Origin: Singulisphaera sp. GP187
GTDB taxonomy: Bacteria > Planctomycetota > Planctomycetia > Gemmatales > Gemmataceae
Reading direction: 5' to 3'
Length of the DNA stretch: 53,405 nt
NCBI GenBank assembly: GCA_945905925.1
Contig: CAMDQN010000030.1
Span: forward strand, 1 to 53,405
Shown: positions 33,896 to 42,800 of the stretch, piece after piece
How the letters are laid out: every line of letters begins with the position of its first letter
Position numbering within the stretch: the first letter of the stretch is position 1
The notes under the pieces: generated by a model
Told to the model about the DNA's origin: nothing
Databases searched by the model: none
Seen by the model: the letters and a program-made list of their open reading frames with translations, nothing else
Translations under genes and position numbers: made by a program

Positions 33896-35253
33896 GCGAT
33901 CAATATAGTGTTGCGCGAGACCCACTCGCCGGCGACCGTAACCGCCGAACGATCCGCGAATGCGGCGAGGAGTTGCTCGCGCACGGTCTCGGGTCGGGTG
34001 TGCGTGTACACCGCGGTCATCCCGAGCCCGTGCCCCGGCGACCGCGAACCCGCCGCCGCGTGCCCCATGAGCAGGTTGCGAACCAGCGGGTCCACCCGCC
34101 CTTCTTGTAGCGCGGTCGCGAACTGGTGGCGAAGCACCTTCGGAGCCGTCTGGCCGACCAGCCCGGCGTTCCGCGCCGCCCGGATGAACTCGATCCGGAC
34201 CCGGTTCTCGTCCACCGCCCCGACGTCCCGCCAGAGCCGCCCGGCCAGTCGCACCCGTGCGGCCCGGTCGGGATCGGCTGGGATCGCATCCTGGTTGGTA
34301 AGACGGCGCACCAGTTCCCGCTCCAGGGCCGCGGTTGAGGACGCATCGAACCCCAAGTTGTCGTCGGTCCACCTGCGCCCTCGGAAGACGGGTCCGCAGG
34401 TGCGGCCCGCGAGGTGAACCCGGAGCACGTCCACCAGTGCGGGCACCAGCGGGATATCGCGCTGGTTCCGCGTCTTCACCTGCCAGCCGAGCCGGGGCTT
34501 GTTCCGCACCCGGATCAGCCCGGCCGTCAGATCCAGATCGTCGGGTAACAGCAGGTGGCACAACTCGCCCGGCCGAAGCCCGGTCAGAAGCAAGGTCAAG
34601 AACACCGGGAACTGCCAGTCGTCGCACGTCCCGAGGAACGCGCGTTCCTGGTCCGCGGTGAGGAGTTCGATCACGCGCGCGGTCTCGACGGGGATGCGGT
34701 CGATCTCGACCGCGGCGAACGGGTTCTCGACGTACGGCGGCAGGTGCCGGCGCCGGGCCGCGTGGTTGAACAGCGCCCGGCAGCACTCCAGCACGTACCG
34801 CACCCCCTTGTCCAGCAGCGCGCGTTTGGGTGTATTCGCGTGGCCGTTCGGGGACACACGAATGGTCCGCAAGTACCCGACGAACGCTGCGGCGTGCGTG
34901 GCCGAGAACTGCCCGGCGTGCCGCACCGGATGTTCGTTCAGAAACCGGAGCAGATGGTCCGTGGCCGTGCGATAGCGGGCGATCGACTGGACCGAAGACC
35001 GCCGCACCTGCTCGTGGTGCTCGAGCCAACGGGTCCGAAGGACGGGGATGCTGATCGGCTCGAACGAGAGCGCGGATGGCGCGCCGGTTTCGAGTTGGGA
35101 GTTGACTTGTGCGGCGAGTTGTCGGGCGGCGTCCCGCTCGGCCCCGGCGCGTGGCCGGCGGCGCGTGCCGTTTTCGAAGTAACACAGGTACCAGACGCGA
35201 CCGCGGAGATAGCCGGTCACCTTGCCGACGCGGAACGAGTTGGACTTGGACAT
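33892..35253 (-). CDS. Tyrosine integrase adjacent to tRNA-Ser
   Basis: I place the start at the ATG at 35253, preceded by GAGG; the open frame runs on into the tRNA gene and is not coding there. The 453-residue protein has a basic N-terminus (NSFRVGKVTGYLRGRVWYLCYFENGTRRR), a core-binding domain at about residues 65-175, and the catalytic residues in LLTGLRPGELCHL, KVLRHQFATAL (Lys in the first-His place), LLMGHAAAG and VYTHTRPE. It lies 129 bp downstream of the tRNA-Ser 3' end, the usual place of the integrase of an element inserted in a tRNA gene. It is therefore the best candidate to have integrated the 19-35 kb region. Confidence 0.93.
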   Translation of the reverse strand: MSKSNSFRVGKVTGYLRGRVWYLCYFENGTRRRPRAGAERDAARQLAAQVNSQLETGAPSALSFEPISIPVLRTRWLEHHEQVRRSSVQSIARYRTATDHLLRFLNEHPVRHAGQFSATHAAAFVGYLRTIRVSPNGHANTPKRALLDKGVRYVLECCRALFNHAARRRHLPPYVENPFAAVEIDRIPVETARVIELLTADQERAFLGTCDDWQFPVFLTLLLTGLRPGELCHLLLPDDLDLTAGLIRVRNKPRLGWQVKTRNQRDIPLVPALVDVLRVHLAGRTCGPVFRGRRWTDDNLGFDASSTAALERELVRRLTNQDAIPADPDRAARVRLAGRLWRDVGAVDENRVRIEFIRAARNAGLVGQTAPKVLRHQFATALQEGRVDPLVRNLLMGHAAAGSRSPGHGLGMTAVYTHTRPETVREQLLAAFADRSAVTVAGEWVSRNTILIA

Positions 35254-35274
35254 GCCATCCTCAGAGAACCCTCC

Positions 35275-35305
35275 TGCCACAAAGTGCCACAAAAACTGCC
35301 ACAAA
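35275..35305. repeat. Three direct repeats TGCCACAAA in the integrase promoter
   Basis: Copies start at 35275, 35285 and 35297, spaced about one helical turn. A partial fourth (TGCCACA) is at 35360 inside the terminator. They lie 22-52 bp upstream of the integrase ATG and next to the tRNA. Short repeated sites beside an integrase are typical arm-type integrase sites or autoregulatory operators. Confidence 0.55.
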
Positions 35306-35338
35306 CGGGAACGTCTGAGGGGTCCCAGAAAGGCAAAA

Positions 35339-35372
35339 GGCCCGTGCGGCAAGCATTTTTGCCACACGGGCC
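35339..35372 (-). terminator. Intrinsic terminator after tRNA-Ser
   Basis: GGCCCGTG / CACGGGCC with an inner GGCA/TGCC pair and one mismatch form a stem, followed on the minus strand by TTTTGCCTTTCT. It begins 11 bp beyond the tRNA 3' end, so it ends the tRNA transcript and insulates the integrase. Confidence 0.8.
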
Positions 35373-35382
35373 GACAAGACAG

Positions 35383-35469
35383 CGGAGAGGGAGGGATTCG
35401 AACCCTCGGTACGGTTTCCCGTACACAGCATTTCCAGTGCTGCACAATCGACCACTCTGCCACCTCTCC
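35383..35469 (-). tRNA. tRNA-Ser (anticodon GGA)
   Basis: Read on the minus strand, GGAGAGG (5') pairs with CCTCTCC (3') as the acceptor stem with a G discriminator. The anticodon loop is CTGGAAA within GCACTGGAAATGC, giving GGA (serine, UCC/UCU). A long variable arm (GTACGGG-AAA-CCGTAC) and a T-arm GGGTTCGAATCCC follow, as expected for serine tRNAs. There is no encoded CCA. A tyrosine integrase lies downstream of its 3' end, marking an integration target. Confidence 0.95.
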
Positions 35470-35573
35470 AGGAGTTCACCCGAAAGACGCCTGGAAGCAC
35501 CATCGGGTTCGCCCGTTCAATAAGCATAGTGCCCGCGGCGCACGGCGACAACGCGCGGCCCGCGAAGCCCGCG

Positions 35574-36194
35574 TCACGCTTTTCCGAGTACGAGATCAAC
35601 TACCCAACACCCGCGGACGTGCGGGCCTTCGCCGCGACAGTGGTCCAGAACGCCGCCATTGTCGCAACCCGCGTCTTGCAGAGCGTCCGCGAGGATCGGC
35701 ATCGCGCTGAAGTCACGCGAATCGTACATGTGTGCCGCGAGTGACACCGCGGTGTCACTGCGCCACTCCGGTAAGAATGGAGCGGTGCCTCCGCGCGGAC
35801 CGAGTACCTCGGCGAGAATGTCGCGGAAGTCGTACCTGTACGAGAACCCCCAAACCGGGGCGCGCGGCTGCGGTTCCGTCGACGCCCAGACCGCGAACCG
35901 CGCGTACCAGTTGATCTTTTGCGCGAACGGCCCGACTCCCTCTGCCCAGCGTTTCACCTTCCGCCGGAGCGTGCTCACGGCATCGGCCAACGATTCGTCA
36001 TCGGCGCGCCGCTCCAACAGATCGATCAGCGCGAGGCTGTCGGGGTTGCGAATGTGCTTGGCGACGAACCGACAGCACGCAACCGAATGCAACCGGACCT
36101 TCCGTGCCGAGGCGCGGAATTTCATCACGGCCCGGCGCATGTCGTACGCGTCGCCCTGCCGCCAGAGGTTCTTCGCCGCTCTTGCCTTTTTCAC
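35574..36194 (-). CDS. Gemmataceae paralogue-family protein of unknown function
   Basis: The start is taken as the GTG at 36194, which overlaps the TGA of the peptidase gene (GTGA), so the 206-residue protein is translationally coupled. The body has LWRQGDAYDMRRAVMKF, LHSVACCRFVAKHI and PDSLALIDLLERRADDES. The end, ILADALQDAGCDNGGVLDHCRG followed by HVRGCWVVDLVLGK, matches a C-terminal signature shared by many Gemmata proteins of unknown function (from memory). The molecular role is unknown. Confidence 0.75.
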   Translation of the reverse strand: MKKARAAKNLWRQGDAYDMRRAVMKFRASARKVRLHSVACCRFVAKHIRNPDSLALIDLLERRADDESLADAVSTLRRKVKRWAEGVGPFAQKINWYARFAVWASTEPQPRAPVWGFSYRYDFRDILAEVLGPRGGTAPFLPEWRSDTAVSLAAHMYDSRDFSAMPILADALQDAGCDNGGVLDHCRGEGPHVRGCWVVDLVLGKA

Positions 36195-38425
36195 TTCGGT
36201 TCGCCCAAGTGAGTCTTGAAGAACGTGGCGGTCTTCGCCCACAAACGCTCCATCACCACGGGGTCCGACGTGTACATGTGCGTCACGCCCGGCAGCGGCA
36301 GCGACTCGAAGTCGCGACCGGCGCGGAACAGCGCGTCGGAGAGCTTCAGTGTGTGCCGGTAGTACACGTTGTCGTCCGCGGTGCCGTGAACCAACAACAG
36401 CGGACGCTTCAAGTCCTTCGCGAGCGGAAGCAAGTTCGCGGCGTCGTACTCCTTCTTCGATTCGGGGAGAAGGCCCATGTAGCGCTCGGTGTAGTGCGTG
36501 TCGTAGTCCTCCCAGTCGGTCACCGGTGCGCCCGCGACCGCCGCCTTGAACACGTCCGGTTTCCGCAGCACGCCGTTCGCGGCCATGTACCCGCCGAACG
36601 ACCAACCCACGATCCCAACGCGGTCTTTGTCCAACTCCTTGAACTTGTCGCACAGAAGATGCAGCCCCTTCACTTGGTCTTCCAGCGGGACCGTGCCGAA
36701 CTTCTGGTAAACGCTGCGTTCCCACTCGCGACCCCTCCCAGGCGTGCCGCGGTTGTCCACCGCGACCACGATGAACCCTTGATCCGCGAGCCACTGCGGA
36801 ACGAGCCAGTTCCGCATCGCCTGCACGACGTGCAGGTGCTTCGGGCCGCCGTACACGTCGAGCAGCACCGGGTACTTCTTCTTCGGGTCGAAGTCGCGCG
36901 GGCGCACGATCGCGGTGTAGAAGTCACCCACTTTCTCGACCGTCACGTTCGGCGTGAAGTCAGGCTCCTTCGCGACGCTCGGCAACTCGCCGAGCGGCAC
37001 GCCGTCGCGGTTGAACACGGTGCTTTTCGGCATCGCTTTCAGCGTCGTGGACACCACAACAAAAGGCCCGCCATACTTGCCGAACACGGCGTTGTGAATG
37101 CCCGCGGCCGAGGTCAGAGCCTCGTCGTTCTCGGAGCCGGGGTTCACGTTCAAACTTCGCGTCTTGTGCCGGTAGATGTGGCGTTGCGTCGGGTCCGTGC
37201 CGCCGGCGTAGACGATGAAAGTGTCGAACCGCGACGAGTAAACGCTCATGATCGCGTCGGGCCGGTGTTTCGCGGGGACGAGGATGTTGTTGAGTACGCC
37301 GTCCGTGTTCCGGTGCTGAATCTCGGCTTCGCCTTCCTTGTCCGCGCCGAGCCATACGAAGCCGCCGAGCGCGCCATTCCACTGCGGGCCGTTGGACCCC
37401 AGGTTGACCCACGCCGCGTCCTTCTCTTCGAGTACCTTCTTCGTCTTGCCGCTTTTGATGTCTGCGCTCAGCAGCAGCAACTTCTGTTGCTTGCGGTCCT
37501 GTACCTGAAGCATTAGGGGGGCGAAGTCTTCCCAGCGCACCGCCGCGAGGTATTCGTACTCCTTGCGGTCCCAGTCGAGCCAAACCGTCTCGCCGCCCGC
37601 GAGGGGGATCACACCGACACGCACACTGACATTCTTCTCGCCGGGTCGCGGGTAGAACTGCTCCGCCGGTTTCTGATCGGGCTTCAGCGGGTCCGCGACG
37701 TACCACGTTTCCACGCCGGTGTGGTCGGCTTCTTCGTAAGCGATGTGCTTGCCGTCTGGCGACCACCAATACCCGGTGAACCGCGACATCTCTTCCTGCG
37801 CGACGAACTCCGCGAGACCGTGCGTCTTGATCAGGGTGCCGCCTTTCGTGACAGCGGTTTCGGTGTTTGTGGCGAGGTCGCACACGTACACGTCGAACCC
37901 GCGAACATACGCGACTTTCTTCCCGTCCGGGGACCACTTCGGATCGACGAGCGACCCCGTGCCGGTCTTCAGTTCGGTGGCCTTCCCGGTCGCACGCTCG
38001 AAGACGAACAGTTTGCCCGACAGCGGGAGCAGAATGTTCTTGCCGGTTGTGTCGAAGTGGAAGTCCGCGAAGCCGCCGGCGGAGAGCCGCATCCGCTCGC
38101 GCCGCGCCTTCTCTTCGGGCGTGAGGTTCTCTTCGCCGCCCTTCAGCAGCGATTCCGGCGACAGAAGTTCTTTCGACTGCCCGCTCGCGACATCGAACTC
38201 AAACAGTTTCAACCGGGGCTTGTCCACGTCGGCGCGGAGGAACAGCACCGTCCCCCCATCGGGGGACACCTTGGGGTTCTGCGGGCGCCCGAGCGTGAAC
38301 CGCCGCGTTTCGGCAAACTTCTTGAGGAACGACGTGTCCACGGGTTTCGGTGGGTTAGGTTCGGCCGCTGGCGCAAGTGCGGCGCAGAACAGAGTGAAGA
38401 CGAGCGCGAGGGTGGTGGTTTTCAT
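36191..38425 (-). CDS. S9 family peptidase (dipeptidyl-peptidase IV-like)
   Basis: The start at 38425 gives 744 residues with a signal peptide ending near APAAEP (about residue 21). The N-terminal about 450 residues form the DPP-IV-type eight-bladed propeller (NPKVSPDGGTVLFL, DPKWSPDGKKVAYV, YWWSPDGKHIAYEEADH). The alpha/beta-hydrolase domain has the catalytic serine in GWSFGGY (Ser609), an aspartate in HGTADDN (684 or 685) and the histidine in GVTHMY (His716). It should cleave dipeptides or short peptides outside the cytoplasm. It is coupled to the downstream Gemmata-type gene by a GTGA overlap. Confidence 0.93.
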   Translation of the reverse strand: MKTTTLALVFTLFCAALAPAAEPNPPKPVDTSFLKKFAETRRFTLGRPQNPKVSPDGGTVLFLRADVDKPRLKLFEFDVASGQSKELLSPESLLKGGEENLTPEEKARRERMRLSAGGFADFHFDTTGKNILLPLSGKLFVFERATGKATELKTGTGSLVDPKWSPDGKKVAYVRGFDVYVCDLATNTETAVTKGGTLIKTHGLAEFVAQEEMSRFTGYWWSPDGKHIAYEEADHTGVETWYVADPLKPDQKPAEQFYPRPGEKNVSVRVGVIPLAGGETVWLDWDRKEYEYLAAVRWEDFAPLMLQVQDRKQQKLLLLSADIKSGKTKKVLEEKDAAWVNLGSNGPQWNGALGGFVWLGADKEGEAEIQHRNTDGVLNNILVPAKHRPDAIMSVYSSRFDTFIVYAGGTDPTQRHIYRHKTRSLNVNPGSENDEALTSAAGIHNAVFGKYGGPFVVVSTTLKAMPKSTVFNRDGVPLGELPSVAKEPDFTPNVTVEKVGDFYTAIVRPRDFDPKKKYPVLLDVYGGPKHLHVVQAMRNWLVPQWLADQGFIVVAVDNRGTPGRGREWERSVYQKFGTVPLEDQVKGLHLLCDKFKELDKDRVGIVGWSFGGYMAANGVLRKPDVFKAAVAGAPVTDWEDYDTHYTERYMGLLPESKKEYDAANLLPLAKDLKRPLLLVHGTADDNVYYRHTLKLSDALFRAGRDFESLPLPGVTHMYTSDPVVMERLWAKTATFFKTHLGEPK

Positions 38426-38525
38426 GGCCACAGGATAGCACATGGGGTGCGAAACAACATCGCCCCGTTTAGCACCGGCCCCGCCAGGACCGCGCTCAAC
38501 GAGCGATCTCGCCCTTAAAACGAAA

Positions 38526-38551
38526 ACACGAGCGACTTGCGTCGCTCGTGT
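38526..38551 (-). terminator. Intrinsic terminator downstream of the 38577 gene
   Basis: ACACGAGCGAC pairs perfectly with GTCGCTCGTGT (loop TTGC). On the minus strand it is followed by TTTCGTTTTAAG. It closes the transcript of the exported protein gene and lies 100 bp before the peptidase start. Confidence 0.85.
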
Positions 38552-38576
38552 CGTGCGTTCGGTTGTTGTTTGCGAC

Positions 38577-39602
38577 TCAGTTCTTCGGCGCGATCGCGTC
38601 ACCGATGATGTCACCGGTGACCTTCCCGGTAAGCGTAACGTTCTTCTTCTCCGCCTTGGACTTGAGCGTCTTGACGATGTCGGCCAGCGGCTTGGCCTTC
38701 GGGTCGAGCGCGACCAGGATTGGAACGAATCCACTGAGGTCGGTGACCAACTTGGCGAGCGCGGCATCCATGTCTTCGGCCGCGTCCTCGTCCTTCATGC
38801 CGAAAATGACTTCCAGATTGATGTCGGCGGTGACCCGCGCGACGATGGTGAGCGTGTCGGTCTTCGGCAGTGCCTTCCCGAACCCGGTCAGGTCAATCGG
38901 CTTGTCCGGCAGGTTGCCGGCGACGCCATCGAGTTTGCCCTTGACCAGCGACACCGCGAACAGCGACACGTCGTCTTTGAGTGTCTTGATGAGCGTGGTC
39001 AGTTCGGCCTTGATCGGTGCCTTCTTGTCGCCCTTGGCCTGTTCCAGCGCGGTGGCGATGAGTTTCTTGTCGGTCGCGGCGACGATAGTGGTCTCGTTCG
39101 CGACGGCGGCGTAAATCGGGTTCCCGTCTCCTGGCTGGTACTTGAACATCGTGACGGCGCCGTCCTTGACCACGCTGAACTTATCGCCGTCCTTCTTGCT
39201 CACAGCCGTGGCGGCCTTCTCCAACTTATCCGGGTCGAACTTGCCGTGGACGATGACGAGCGCCTTCGTGTCGTCGCGGCCCGTACCGGACATCCCGGCC
39301 CACACCTTTTCGATGTCCTTCATCGGATCCAGACCCATCTCCTCCAGGAGCTTCTTGGCGTCCTGGCCCGAGAGCGCCTGCTTGATCTGGTCCAGCGCGT
39401 ACTTCTTGATGACGTCGGCGCCGACGATCTGCTTGAAATTGACGTAGACAATAGTGTCGGCGTCGGCCGGCAGGAGCTTGTCCGGTTCGGCGGCCTTGGC
39501 TTTGGCCGGCTGGGCCTTGTCCGGTTGGGCGGCGTGTGCGGCGGGAACGGTGAGGGTTGCGGCGAGCACAGCGGCAAGACCCAGGCGGGACAGACGCATC
39601 AT
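38577..39602 (-). CDS. Exported hypothetical protein
   Basis: The start is the first of two adjacent ATGs (39602), after GGAAGG, giving 341 residues. It has a signal peptide (to about residue 24), a Lys/Ala/Pro-rich linker and a mature domain beginning LLPADADTIVYVNFKQI, continuing with VWAGMSGTGRDDTKALVIVHGKFDPDKLEKAA, and VANETTIVAATDKKLIATALEQA. This arrangement of 'P.D....v.vn......' then a 'G.fd..k' strand-helix repeat is seen in DUF3352-like exported proteins of planctomycetes. Function unknown. It lies alone between two terminators. Confidence 0.7.
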   Translation of the reverse strand: MMRLSRLGLAAVLAATLTVPAAHAAQPDKAQPAKAKAAEPDKLLPADADTIVYVNFKQIVGADVIKKYALDQIKQALSGQDAKKLLEEMGLDPMKDIEKVWAGMSGTGRDDTKALVIVHGKFDPDKLEKAATAVSKKDGDKFSVVKDGAVTMFKYQPGDGNPIYAAVANETTIVAATDKKLIATALEQAKGDKKAPIKAELTTLIKTLKDDVSLFAVSLVKGKLDGVAGNLPDKPIDLTGFGKALPKTDTLTIVARVTADINLEVIFGMKDEDAAEDMDAALAKLVTDLSGFVPILVALDPKAKPLADIVKTLKSKAEKKNVTLTGKVTGDIIGDAIAPKN

Positions 39603-39859
39603 GAGTTTCGATCCTTCCTCAGAAAGGGAACCGGTCAGGCTGGTTTCGATGGCGGGACCGACTCCGGGCATCGGTCATGGCGTATTCTACCCGTGCGAAC
39701 CCCGCCCGGTTTCGCGGATTTCAGAATCCGCGTGCGCCCCCTGAGAACCTGGGGAATCGCGGCGAAGATGCCGGGATTTGTGGTAGGTGCCGCTTGCCGA
39801 GCGGCACGGCCGCCCAACTCGTGTCGTATCGCGTCCGAACCCGCATCGGCAATGCGGGC

Positions 39860-42800
39860 CTACTCGCGCTCGCGGGCGGTAACCGCGAGGTACGCTGCGC
39901 GCACGCTCGCGGTGGCCCGGCGGAACGCGGCGAGGAAATCCGAAGTCGTCGCGAACCCGAGCCGGTAAGCGAGTTTCGCCTGGTCGTCGGCCGATTCGGG
40001 GATCTCCGTTAACGCCCGGTCGGTCACGATCCGCAAACGCGCTTCCACGAGGCGCAGGAATGAATAGCCGTCGCGCAACGCGGTCGCGTCATCGACGGGA
40101 AGCACACCCGACGCAGCCAGCGAGTCGAGCGCGTCCCAGACGTTCGGGGTCAGCACGTCGGGGTGTTCGCGCCCGTACTTCAGTTGAAGCAGTTGCACCG
40201 CGAACTCCACGTCGGTCAGCCCGCCGGGGCCACGTTTCAGGCTCCGCGCACTGGCCGTCGATTCGAGCTTCTGGCGCATCGCGCGCACTTCGTCCACCAG
40301 TTGCGGGCACCACGCGGGACTGAGCATCGCGGCATGAACCGCGTCCATTACTTCGCCCGCGAACGTCGCGTCGCCGCGAACGACACGCGCGCGGCTGAGC
40401 GACTGGCGCTCCCAGAGTTGGCAGCCCGAACTGGCGAAATACCTGCGGAACTCGCTCAGTGGAAGCACGAGGCTACCGGACTTGCCCGTCGGACGAAGCC
40501 GCATGTCCACTTCGTAGAGCCGGCCCATCGGCCCCATTCGGCTTGCCGTCTTGATTACGCGCTGTGCCAGTTCGGTGAAGTACACGCGGTTCGACTCGCC
40601 GCACGACGTTGTTCCGTCGGCGGCATACACAAGCAACAGATCGAGGTCGCTGTGGTAACTGATCTCGCGCCCGCCGAGTTTTCCTAACCCCAACAGCAGA
40701 TAGGGACATAGTGGGTCGCTCTTCGACCCACTCGTTGCAACGAGTGGGTTTTGTGGGCTTCCGAGTTTCGCCTGAACCGCAGGCTCCACCAACTCCACCA
40801 CCTGAATCAGAATGGTATCCGCCACGTCCGAGAGGGCTGCGGTGGTGACGCGCACGTCTGCCTTGCCAAGCAAATCACCAACGCCAATGCGCAAGAACTC
40901 CTTGTCCTGAAAACTGTGCAGGATCGGGTCCGGGTCGGTCGCGCCGCGAAGGAGTTCGGCCAGTTCCGTGTGCAGTTCGTCGGCGGTCCGCGGTTGGTTC
41001 AGCACGAGCGAGTCGAGCAGTTCGTCCACCATGCCCGGGTTGTTGACGAGCAGTGCGGAGAGGAATGGGCTGCCCGCACACAGTTCGACGTAGAGTTTCA
41101 GGCTCGGCGGGCTGATGCTGAACAGTTCCCACAGCACGGCCTTCGCGCCGAGCGAGGCGCTGACGCGTTCGAGGTCGGTGAGCGCCGCGTCCGGGTCCGG
41201 GCTGGCGGCCACGGCGCGCAACAGCGGCGGCGCGATGCTCGCGAGGAAGTGTCTGCACCGCCGCGCGGATAGAAACGGCACGCTCTCTCGCGCGAGAGCA
41301 GACAAGTTCGCAAACGCTTTCGACACGTCGCGGAACGGGTAACGCCCCAATACTGCGCGCACGGTCTCCAGGTCCGGGTCGGGGTCGAGGATCAGGTCCG
41401 CTTCCGGCTCCGACTGCTCGTCTTCGCCCTGAAACGACTGGTGCAACAGGTGGTTCAGAATGGTGCGATCGATCGCGGTCTTGTCGTGCAAGTCCTTCAG
41501 GAACTGGTCGAGCGGATCGATGAGCAGATCGCGCGTGTCGAGCGGCGGCGGGTCGGATTCGTCGAGTGGCGAGCGCCGTTGCGCGGCGAGCGGGGGCGTG
41601 AGCCTCCCTGTTTCTTCGTTCGTCTCTTCGCTCGCTTCGTTAACAGGGGGCTGACGCCCCCCGCCAGCCTCGGAGTACCCCATCCGCCGCGCGAGCTTCC
41701 GCAACTCGTCGCCCTCAGCCGGGAGCCTGTGCGTTTGCAGATCAAACAGCAGTTGCAACCGGTGCTCGGTCTTGCGGAGGAATCGGTACGCGTCCGCGAG
41801 GATGTACGTCTCCTGCGAGTTCAAGCACCCGGCGATTTCCAATGCTTCGAGGGCGAGCAGCGTGTTCCGCTGGCGCACCGCAGGCAGGTCGCCGCCGTTT
41901 AGCAACTGAAGGAACTGCACCGTGTACTCGATGTCGCGGATGCCGCCGCGCCCGGTCTTCACGTCGCGCGGGAAGTCCGCGTCCTGGGTTTGTGCGCGTG
42001 TCGCCTTCGACTCCATCTGCCGCTTGAGCGCCTTCACCTCGTTGATCTCGGAGAAGCTGAAATACTTGCGGTACACGAACGGCTCGATCGCCTGGAGGAA
42101 GTCGCGAGCGAGCGAGGGGTCGCCGCCGACGTGCCGCAGTTTGATGAGCGCCTGCCGTTCCCAGGTGCGGCCCATCGTGTCGTAGTAGCTGAGCGTGCTG
42201 GCGAGCGATCGCGCGAGCGGCCCGCGGTTGCCTTCGGGCCGCAATCGCAGATCGACGCGGTACGCGAACCCGCGATCTGTGTGACTCGACAGGAGTCGCA
42301 CCAGTTCGCCGATCGCGCGCCCGAAGAACTCCGCGTTGCTGACGCCCGATCTTCGATTAGTTTCGCCGTCCGCATCGTAGACGAACATCAAGTCGATGTC
42401 GCTGGAGTAGTTGAGTTCGTCGCCGCCAAGTTTGCCGAACGCGAGCGCGGTGAGCGTCGCGGGCTGCCCGGTTGACGTGGTGGGATTGCCGAACCGCGCG
42501 CCGACAGTTCGCAACGCGTGTTGTAGTGCCACTTCAATTGACGCGTCCGCGAGCCGGGCGAGTTCGCGTGTGATCTCTTCGAGGGGCCGGTCGCGGATCA
42601 CGTCGCCGATGCCGATGCGGAGCGTGTGCCGGTCGCGAAACCGCCGGAACGCGCGGAGTGCGCCCGCGTCGTCGCCGGACGCATCGACTTCGCCTTTCAA
42701 CTGCGTGACGAGTTCCGCGGTGGACGGGTTCCGTTTGGGCACGTGGAACACGGTCGCGAGGAACTCTGGGTAGGCCGCGAGCGTGTCGGCGAAGAACTGT

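Noticed and set aside
35275-35305. CRISPR array
   Set aside because: The TGCCACAAA units are too short and their spacers are 1-3 bp; no cas genes are seen in the window.
19119-35382. A second copy of the tRNA-Ser 3' end marking the left att site
   Set aside because: I looked by eye for GGATTCGAACCC-like sequence in the window and found none; the left boundary stays undefined.
35253-35463. Longer integrase start inside the tRNA gene
   Set aside because: The extra codons run through the tRNA-Ser and its terminator; the ATG at 35253 has a proper ribosome site.
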